A stretch of DNA of 24,644 nt, from contig LRSR01010679.1 in assembly GCA_001579985.1 (NCBI GenBank), forward strand, positions 1 to 24,644. The letters run 5' to 3'. Below, piece by piece: positions 13,699-24,644 of this stretch. The notes under the pieces were generated by a model. The model made no database searches. It saw nothing but the letters and a program-made list of their open reading frames with translations, and was not told the DNA's origin. Origin of the DNA: Hypsibius dujardini (Eukaryota > Tardigrada > Eutardigrada > Parachela > Hypsibiidae). Every line of letters begins with the position of its first letter. Within the stretch, counting starts at the first letter, position 1. The position numbers were made by a program, and so were the translations under genes.

Positions 13699-16117
13699 TC
13701 AGTTGTCCAGCTGGGCCAGGCGCTGGAGGATGTCGTTGATTTGCTTGGCCTTTTGGAGGACAGCGACTTTCTGATTTTCGTACGAAGTATCAGCGAGAGA
13801 TTCAGCCGCAGCTGGAAAGCATGAACTCCGTCATAGTAACGAAGCAAAGCCATATCCGAAACTGCGGAAGGTACCTTCTTCGGCCTCAAATGTCTGAGCC
13901 GATATCTTTTGCAGTTGCAGTTCCGCTGCGTTTATCTGAAACATCCCATTAAGAGCATACCGAAGGTATTTAAAAACAAGTGGAAGAAACATATGTACAG
14001 TATCTCGCTCTTACCTTTTGGTGAGATGGATTCTTCTCCAGTGCGGTCTGACGACGCTGCAGCTCTCCTACTGCCTTGTCCAATGCATCCTTCATGGACT
14101 TGTATTTCCGCTCAAGTCCAAGTAGTTCTTCTTTTTTCTCCTTAAAACAAAAAGTAGAAACCACTAGTACTACAGACGCACGTTGGTACCACTTTGCACG
14201 TTCGTCATACAATGAGTTCACCCTTGAGTTTAGAGCAATCGTCAAACGTACAGGCAGAGCGATAGATTCACTGAAAGACAAACAGATAGATAGACAAACA
14301 GTCATTTAAACAGGCAGACGAAGAACAAGTTCGACAGACCGACAGACAAGCAGCCAGACAGACAAGTAACCGGACACACAGACAGGCAGGCGGGAAAACA
14401 GACCGACGTATAGACAAACAGCCATACAAAGAACAACTCAGACAGGCAGACAAACCAGCAGATTAAGAACTCGGACATATGGACTAGATACTGTCTGTCA
14501 CTCAATGAGTCGACGGCGAGTTCGGTCACCATACCAGGTTTTGCTTGATGAGAATCGCCGGCAAGTCCATGCCGGACTTTGACGCGTTTTCCCATTTGAC
14601 AATGTCAGCTTGGCGAGTTGCTTTTTCCGTAGTAAGGGTTTCCAACAACTGCAAAATTGAAGATTGCAATTCAATATGGTTTCAAAATCCAGACAGGCAA
14701 GAATTAGCGATAAACTGATTGACCATTGGCCATGCAGTTGCGGAGGATACAATACCGATTCTAGTTTTCGCAGTTCGCGGCTGCGCTCTTCCACATTCAT
14801 CTGCAGGAGATCTCCCCGCATCCGTTGGTCCTGCTTCACCTGCGCCACGGTCGAGCGCAGTTGTTGACCCGACTTAAGGAGGTCCGCCTCAGTGGTGATC
14901 GGCAGCTCGTTCAGCGCTTGGACATTCTACCAATTTATGTGAGATAATTTCTACGAGAAAGGTACCGGGAAGGAGAAATAGTATCGGACCGCCACACGCC
15001 CAATGGTACCTTGGACAGCTGGTCTAGTGAACGTAAATTTTCCCCCTGCAATTTGTCCACGTCTTTCTAACAAAATACAAAGAGGAAATATTGGACGGTG
15101 AGAAATGGGTTTGATTCGTAATTCTTGTATGTTACAAATGTAAGTACTAGTACTTCGTACCGAAAGTTGCTCGTACTGATTCCGATAGGTGGCAAGGAAA
15201 TCTGCAATAACGAAGGCCATAGGTATGGAGTAAAATCAAGTACTAGTATGAGATACTGTGAGTAGTAATGACTTAATGACGTAGGTTTAGGAATAGCAAA
15301 ATTTACAACTAAGATAACATTTTTAGTGAATAAATTGTTCACTTCTGTGTTTCTCATAACGAAAAGTTTAGTCACTTTAAATTTAAGAAGGGAAAGTAAC
15401 ATAATAAATTATATCAAATTTTGGCTAAAATAACAAACTAAAGTTACTAAAATACGCTGAGATTTTCTCCAGTCGATTGAAGTTTAATTTGATTAGGCTG
15501 TTTGGCTAATGTTAGTTTTTAGGTCCCTCCACACACGTTGTCGATCGTCATCCCGTTGGCCGGTGTGACTGGCGGACGCATCGCGACCACCGAGTTGCTG
15601 TTGCATGGTCTCCAAAACATCTCGCAAGGTGACCGACCTACGCATTCAGATTCAGGAAGCATATGCGTTAAAATGTTCTTCTGAACATATCAAGTATCAT
15701 GTAATGGAAATGTAGTCAGTAATCATACTGTCGTTCGAGGGCAGCAATTTCGGCATTTTCGCTTTTGGTCTTTTCCATCAGCCGGCGTTGTTCCTGCTCT
15801 GGCGACTGACCAGTCTGCGCTTTGAGATCGTCCAAGGTCGACTGCAAATCTCGAAGCCGTCCGTAGACCTGGGCGGCCTCTTTTTTCAACGGTGAGAACA
15901 TCAGCTCCTGTGAACAAAAAGACGAAATTTTCTTTCAGTTTTCCTATCACCCATTTCAAACTGGGGTATAGATTTATATGAAAGAAAGACAAACAGTATA
16001 TTTAACATGGCTATCATGTTTGATAATCGTCTATCTGTCTATCGGTCGGTCGGCCTGCCTGTCTGCCTGTCTGTCTATCTGTTTATCTGTTTATCTGTCT
16101 GTCTGTTTGTCTGTCTA

Positions 16118-16179
<62 letters not shown>

Positions 16180-18802
16180 CGTCGTCCGTCTGTCTGTCTG
16201 TCGGTCGTGACAGACAGATATAGTGTAAGTGTACGCACCTCTTCTAGTTTTGCTCGCTCGCCGTTTCTGATGGCTTCGTAATCGCTTAGAAGGCGTTCCT
16301 CCACCACGGTCTGCTCTTCCAGCTCCCGTTGCATTTCACGATAGCGAACCTGGTCTTCTTCGCTCTAGACATTAAGTATACTCGTATGTAGCAACTGAAT
16401 CACTAGCAATAAATATTTATCAGACCACTAAATGCGAGGTTTCAAATATTCACTATATTTACAACGACGTGTACCATTTCCCGTAATAGCGCTTCGCCCG
16501 CCGTTTCGTACTTCTTCGTTCGGTCTTGGAGCTTTTTCAACTGCCCTTCACGACTGCAATCAACAGTGTAGATGTAGTAACAGACTCATAGCGCACCGAA
16601 TACGCGGTCCCCTAACCTTTCGCGTTCGTTCAACAGCTCCTGAACTTCCGCGGTTAAAAAGCCATTCTGCTGTTGGAGGTCCTCAATCTCGGCATGGAGA
16701 TCGTCGTTCGTCACACCCTTCGCCACCGATTCGAGCATCTGAAAAAGGAAATCCCCCCAAGCACCGCTCAGTTTCGCTCATCCCCTCCTTCATCTTCTAG
16801 AGGTCCATATTGTACACATGTGGCAAAACCCTTACGCTAACCGATTTAAGCCATTTAACTCGGTTGGTTTATATTAACGACTTAAAGGGCCTAAATCGGT
16901 TAGTGTTAGATTTTCTGCCACATGTGTAAACCATTGACGGGACATACTCGTACCGCTTCGTAATCGTGCTGGGTACCGCGCAGATCCGCCACCGTCTTCG
17001 CTAGAGCCTGATACTCCCCGTGGGTCGTCGCACTGAGCTCCCGCAGGGCGGCGAACTCCTTGCTTTCATTCCTCAGCCGGTTCGTCTCGTTGATGATGTC
17101 CGCCAATTTCGACCTGGAAAATATTTTAACCAGTTTTCGCATGGTATGTCGAGTGTAGGCTGATACAGTAGATGTAGGGTAGGTATTAGTTTGGTAGATA
17201 TTTCACCGTAGAGCTCCAATAAAGTAGGCGCGGTCGCGGGTATTCCGAATACGGGGTCGCCCTATATAAGGTAACGGTCTGTAATTGAACATTGCATGAC
17301 CTACAGTAGTACAGCACATGTATGTAGTAGGCTCGATTTCGCCTACACACAAAGACTGGGGCAGATGAAAAACGATAATCCGGAGAGTTTGAAAAACGAC
17401 GAGTCAATTAAATTAAATTAAATTAAATACAGTAAGTAAATTAAATTAAATTAAAGCAAGTAAAATAAAGTACTATTACTTAACATGCATCTAGGCGTTT
17501 TTAGCGTATTTGGAAAAAAGAAACGACTCAAAAATAGACCAGATTTTGTAATCTCATCAATACCCAAATTATTTCTCGGCAGGCACCATATAAAAAAACC
17601 AGACTTTGGCGATTGTTTTTCACAGAAAATTATAATTTTTCTGAAAGCCAATTAAGCGAATATTATTGAATGGCCACTTCAATTTATTTCCGCAAAAATT
17701 GTTTCAGGGACAATAATTCTGATATATAGGATGATATATCTGATGACGCGGCCTATAATAACATTTTCCCCATACCTTTAGCCGACTGGAGACCTCTCGC
17801 CGTCCGTAGCCGCTCCGATGGACCTGCGGACACACACGCACACGCTCAAGCAAAATTAACATCAAAAGCCAAATACATTTGACTTGTTGAAGGGATCTTA
17901 TCATTAAGGATGCACAATACTCTCTACAGTGTAGATGTACCTGTAGTGACGGCTGCACCGGAACCGCGACCGGTGCCTGGCCGCGCTGCTGTTGAGGGTG
18001 CTTTCGAGCTCTACACGTAGAAATCAATACTCAATCAATTAACTTCGGGCGAATTTTCGACAACAATGGAAGATTCCTTTTTTCCATATTTTGACTGTAA
18101 AAACTTAATTTTTGGAAATAGTCTTAACACTTTCCCTCTCAACATTCAATCTGAAATCGATTGGCCTGAGTTTGATGCTCGGTTCCCCCCAGGGACTATT
18201 TTAGTGTGTAAACCTAACACAATGTGTGTAAAACTAAAGCAATGTGTGTAAATCTAAATGGCTTAAGGTTTACACACTTTTTGACATTTTCTGGCTGTAT
18301 TTTCGTAGAAAAAAAATTTAAGAAATGCTCTCACACAATCTACGCCATAACGCAGTCCGCGGACAGTGGGTAAAGGCAGTGTAGTCTTGTACATACCTGA
18401 AGATTGAAATCAAACGAGAACACTATAAAGTATTTTATTACAACGTTATTATTGATTTTGGGGTGCTTGTGTAAACCTTAATTCTCCCTTAAAATAGTCC
18501 CTGGTTCCCCCATTCTGTAAATCGTCCCAACTCCCAAAGTAAGGGCAGACGCTTGCTGCTGCAGTGTTGCTGTCTCAAATGAAGTTTGCCGTCGTTTTGA
18601 GCACTTGCAGATTGACTTACCACGGCAGCCTGTGCGGCTAACCTTGAGGCAGTCCCCGGTCTTGCCGCAGCTAAATATTCCAAATGAAATAATCAACTTT
18701 TGCATTATTTTCTATTACAAATGTCAGGGGACAAAATCAGAGGCTACCTGGCTGGACAGACGAACCGGGCCTCGCTGACGGAGGTCGGCCAGTCGCGGAC
18801 AT
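13699..18802 (-). CDS. IFT74: IFT74, intraflagellar transport complex B core subunit
   Basis: Eighteen exons: 18802-18748, 18670-18621, 18010-17941, 17823-17776, 17261-17207, 17113-16954, 16738-16617, 16553-16475, 16364-16239, 15907-15729, 15637-15537, 15201-15161, 15066-15010, 14926-14756, 14648-14535, 14140-14015, 13935-13875, 13811-13699. They total 1728 nt, 575 aa (human 600), with GT-AG junctions and consistent phases throughout. Residues 1-92 are Arg/Pro/Ala/Gly-rich and strongly basic (repeated RPGT/RPGS), as in IFT74, whose basic tail helps IFT81 bind tubulin. From DRAYFIGALRSKLADI onwards the protein is coiled coil. Diagnostic stretches: DQVRYREM (human NQVKYLEM), the EQEQRRLMEKTKSENAEIAA region with ALERQ, FLATYRNQYEQLS, and a C-terminal QKAKQINDILQRL. 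IFT74 pairs with IFT81 in the train that carries cargo along cilia. The weakest junction is the small 55-nt exon at 17261-17207, chosen by phase and match. Several introns carry transposon-like inserts. Confidence 0.93.
14270..14480. repeat. degenerate CAGA repeats in IFT74 intron 15
   Basis: Plus-strand CAGA/GACA units dominate the 14141-14534 intron, so the transcript carries GTCT units here. Confidence 0.8.
15202..15536. other. IFT74 intron 11, A+T-rich unique sequence
   Basis: This 335-nt intron contains no recognisable exon, mobile element or CAGA/GTCT repeat. It is mostly A+T-rich, with ACTAAAGTTACTAAAAT-like stretches near 15437-15455. Confidence 0.6.
15990..16215. repeat. dense GTCT microsatellite in IFT74 intron 9
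   Basis: A nearly perfect (CTGT)n run covers about 16096-16175, flanked by imperfect GTCT/GTTT/GGTC units, within the 15908-16238 intron. On the IFT74 transcript this reads CAGA, complementary to the repeats of intron 15. Confidence 0.95.
16813..16928. mobile_element. 116-bp foldback element (small MITE-like palindrome)
   Basis: The left arm 16813-16852 and right arm 16888-16928 are inverted copies, matching at about 33 of 41 positions. The outer 13 nt, TACACATGTGGCA, are identical; the inner AACCGATTTA is also conserved. The loop is about 35 nt. It lies in the IFT74 intron between 16739 and 16953. No open frame is present and I found no certain target duplication. Confidence 0.65.
17262..17775. 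other. IFT74 intron 4, with an AATTA-type repeat
   Basis: In this 514-nt intron the only clear structure is (AATTA)n at about 17406-17455. The remainder is A+T-rich and shows no exon that fits the phase. Confidence 0.6.
17406..17455. repeat. (AATTA)n pentanucleotide repeat
   Basis: Two blocks of AATTA units are separated by a short interruption (ACAGTAAGTA). Confidence 0.9.
18182..18189. repeat. target-site duplication, left copy (GTTCCCCC)
   Basis: Identical to 18504-18511 and directly abutting the 5' terminal inverted repeat of the hAT-type MITE. Confidence 0.92.
18190..18503. mobile_element. hAT-type MITE with perfect TIRs and 8-bp TSD
   Basis: The 314-bp element begins CAGGGACTATTTTA (18190-18203) and ends with its exact reverse complement (18490-18503). 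The 8 bp immediately outside are identical: GTTCCCCC at 18182-18189 and at 18504-18511. The 8-bp duplication and the CAGGG terminus are typical of the hAT superfamily. Three imperfect ~20-bp subterminal units containing TGTGTAAA lie at about 18204-18260, as expected for transposase-binding repeats. There is no transposase frame, so it is non-autonomous. It sits in the 18011-18620 intron of IFT74. The perfect ends and duplication suggest a fairly recent insertion. Confidence 0.93.
18504..18511. repeat. target-site duplication, right copy (GTTCCCCC)
   Basis: Identical to 18182-18189 and directly abutting the 3' terminal inverted repeat of the hAT-type MITE. Confidence 0.92.
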
Positions 18803-19020
18803 TGCTTTGAGGCTTCTCACTTCACTGCAAGCTTCCAAGGGCAAATTTCAAAAAGTTGATTGATCGGGGCCCGCACAATTTAGAAGGCAAAATTGCATGC
18901 GTCCCCCCGACGGTCAGTGCTGCGATTATGCAAAAGCAGTTTCATGCACGAAGTGTGCACGTGTGCAAACAACAAAAACGCGGAAGAAAAGGAGATAAGA
19001 TCTGCAGAAGAATGGCGATC

Positions 19021-19105
19021 CCTGTCGTGTTAATCGCACTGTCGTATTTGTCGCACTGTCGTGTTTGTCGCACTGTCGTGTTAATCGCACTGTCGTATTT
19101 GTCGC
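19021..19105. repeat. 17-bp tandem repeat, five copies
   Basis: Units of the form CACTGTCGTRTTWRTCG (first copy slightly different) follow each other exactly, with two alternating variants (GTGTTAATCG and GTATTTGTCG). It lies about 220-300 bp upstream of the IFT74 start codon. Confidence 0.9.
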
Positions 19106-19984
19106 CCTTTCAGTTCGGGAAATGGACTCGTTTTTCCATCTGTGCTTTCTGAATGAACTACTTTGCGGATGCAAGTGCAGTCGCGAGGCAATTCGCCTAC
19201 CGATCACGTTTTCCCTATGCACCTGCATGGAATTTTAAATTTCATCCCGAGCTTACCGATCGATCGCATGAAGAGCGCGAGCGCGACTGATGCAAACTCA
19301 GAAGGAAATTGAGCAGGTCTTGTTTGATTGGTCGATTGAGCGCCTTTTCGGCCACTGTTTCAAGAAAAGTTAAAATTAAATCACTATTTTGCGTGTCAAA
19401 TCACGTTGACGTCAACCAGCGACCACAGTTATATCCCTGTCTACAAAGATGGTTGATTTCAACTTGACACGCAACGAGTGCCTCGAGTGCAGCGATGTCG
19501 CGAGGAGACTGCTGAATTGGAGCCATGTCTGCGTACATAGCTTTACGCCAGATGATTTCCAGCTTTCCTGTCCTAATCGTAAACTTTCTCAGAATTCATT
19601 TTTTAATTTCAATGCAAAATATGTGTGCGATGGAAATTAAGTGATGTGACAATCCAAGTTCGGTAAAAAACAATCGAAGCGCGAAATTCGCGAATCAGCA
19701 AGGAAAAGGTGCGCGTTCAGCGCTTTCCTTTCAACCGTCTGGCTTTTCATGCTGACTTGCACTTCCAATCGATTTTCCTCTGTTTGCTGTCTGTCTGTTG
19801 TGGATAAGTTCTTTGACCCATCATCTCATCTCTTCTTCCCATAAACTTTTTCCCTCCTTTTCAACCCCTCCCCCGTAATTTTTTTCTTATTCTATTCTAA
19901 ATCCTATCAAAAACCTTTGGAGCGGCTGTAGCGTGCCTAAAAAGTAGCACTTGCAGCTGGAAGAAGAAGATCGACTGCTTCGAG

Positions 19985-20581
19985 GTACGTGGCGAAAAAT
20001 GAAGCATTTTTTTAAACGTGATAAAACTGTTTTCAAGGTCCCCCCCCCGTAGAATTTGCGTGCTCACTTACAAGTACAGTTCATTCAAATAAATCCAACG
20101 TTTTACCCGTCCTGTAGGCCATTTCCATGGTTGAAATGGAACCAGATTTTCCGGTTTCTTCGCTAATTAAATGAAAAATCAATCGACGGTTCGACTCTCG
20201 TGATGACGTTAAAATGGCTTTAATGTTGCAGATTAGCAATCTGAATAGAAGAAATTTGCAAAAGAAATTTCAGTACTTGTGAGGAAACCGGAACATCTGA
20301 TTGAAACGGAAAATTTGGACATCGGGTTTTTCCGTTCGACTTGCTGATGGTCGTGCTGCCTTGATTGATTGATGAAAGCGTCCCCGCTTTCCTTGTTTGG
20401 CTGTGCAGGCTTGATTGAGTGGTTTTTGTTTGCACGCAATTTCGCCTGTTGATTGATTAGCTGATTAATTGACACTTCCTTATCTCACGTATTTTCTTTG
20501 TCGGGCCCCGTTCTCGATGGAACCATGGCGACCTTGTTACACGAAAATAAATCCCAATCGTTTGTTGTTTTTTCTCCTCAG
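19985..20581 (+). other. possible 5' UTR intron of the kinesin-13 gene
   Basis: CGAG|GTACGT at 19981-19990 is a near-consensus donor. The sequence ending TTTTTTCTCCTCAG at 20581 is a strong acceptor, one nucleotide before the kinesin ATG (20583). An intron joining them (597 nt) would place a non-coding first exon upstream. If unspliced, an in-frame upstream ATG at 20518 would add 22 residues. Transcript data would decide. Confidence 0.4.
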
Positions 20582-20582
20582 G

Positions 20583-24644
<4,062 letters not shown>

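Larger units (their letters stand above)
18803..20582. other. divergent intergenic region between IFT74 and kinesin-13
   Basis: Promoters for IFT74 (minus) and kinesin-13 (plus) must lie here. I see no third gene. Small frames at 18856-19152 and 19449-19640 lack recognisable motifs; the first is partly generated by the 17-bp tandem repeat. GATT-type repeats appear near 20350-20465. A candidate 5' UTR donor for kinesin lies at 19985. Confidence 0.55.

Noticed and set aside
15978-16223. Open frames encoding CLSVCLSV-type cysteine/leucine/serine repeats
   Set aside because: Direct translation of the (CTGT)n microsatellite in an IFT74 intron; frames are open only because the repeat lacks stops.
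18856-19152. Possible small plus-strand gene upstream of IFT74
   Set aside because: Its second half is the 17-bp tandem repeat and the rest has no recognisable sequence.
20180-20205. GGTTCGACTC resembling a tRNA T-loop
   Set aside because: No acceptor stem, anticodon arm or D-loop can be drawn around it.

Overview
The window is nuclear DNA from an intron-rich eukaryote, almost certainly an animal. It holds five multi-exon protein genes with GT-AG introns in all three phases, an intraflagellar-transport gene (so the organism makes cilia), a mitochondrial rRNA methyltransferase with a presequence-like N-terminus, and a kinesin-13. Most introns are 63-120 nt; the longer ones are largely filled with degenerate tetranucleotide repeats of the CAGA/GTCT and AATC/GATT types. 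Nothing prokaryotic is present. I cannot name the species. A compact lophotrochozoan or flatworm-like genome would fit, but that is a guess.

Layout. (1) 864-7420, minus: a 13-exon ATAD2/Yta7-like AAA+ chromatin ATPase (937 aa) with one intact and one degenerate AAA domain and no recognisable bromodomain. (2) 9357-10752, minus: a 4-exon, 285-aa divergent eIF4E-family protein that keeps the cap-stacking aromatics but lacks the eIF4G/4E-BP-docking tryptophan. (3) 11318-13142, plus: two-exon MRM2, the mitochondrial 2'-O-ribose methyltransferase, with an extra segment of about 50 residues. (4) 13699-18802, minus: 18-exon IFT74 (575 aa), an IFT-B core subunit. (5) 20583 to the right edge, plus: a kinesin-13 (KIF2/MCAK type) microtubule depolymerase; the first 744 residues are present and the C-terminus lies beyond the window. 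Exon structures were reconstructed by hand from splice sites, reading phase and family resemblance. In all four complete genes the exon lengths sum to an exact multiple of three.

Gene pairs: eIF4E-like and MRM2 are divergent (565 bp apart), MRM2 and IFT74 converge, and IFT74 and kinesin-13 are divergent (about 1.8 kb apart). IFT74 and kinesin-13 both act on microtubules, in cilia and in the spindle or cilium respectively. The others act in chromatin, translation and the mitochondrial ribosome, so there is no operon-like logic.

Mobile and repeat content: a hAT-type MITE with perfect 14-bp terminal inverted repeats and a perfect 8-bp target duplication sits inside an IFT74 intron; a 116-bp foldback element lies in another IFT74 intron; a second likely MITE lies between MRM2 and IFT74; a head-to-head inverted repeat lies upstream of the ATAD2-like gene. 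CAGA/GTCT tracts of opposite orientation flank kinesin exon 4 and a block of IFT74 exons. No tRNA, rRNA or CRISPR array was found. I saw no clearly new multi-gene system; the most unusual genes are the eIF4E-like protein and the bromodomain-less ATAD2-like protein.
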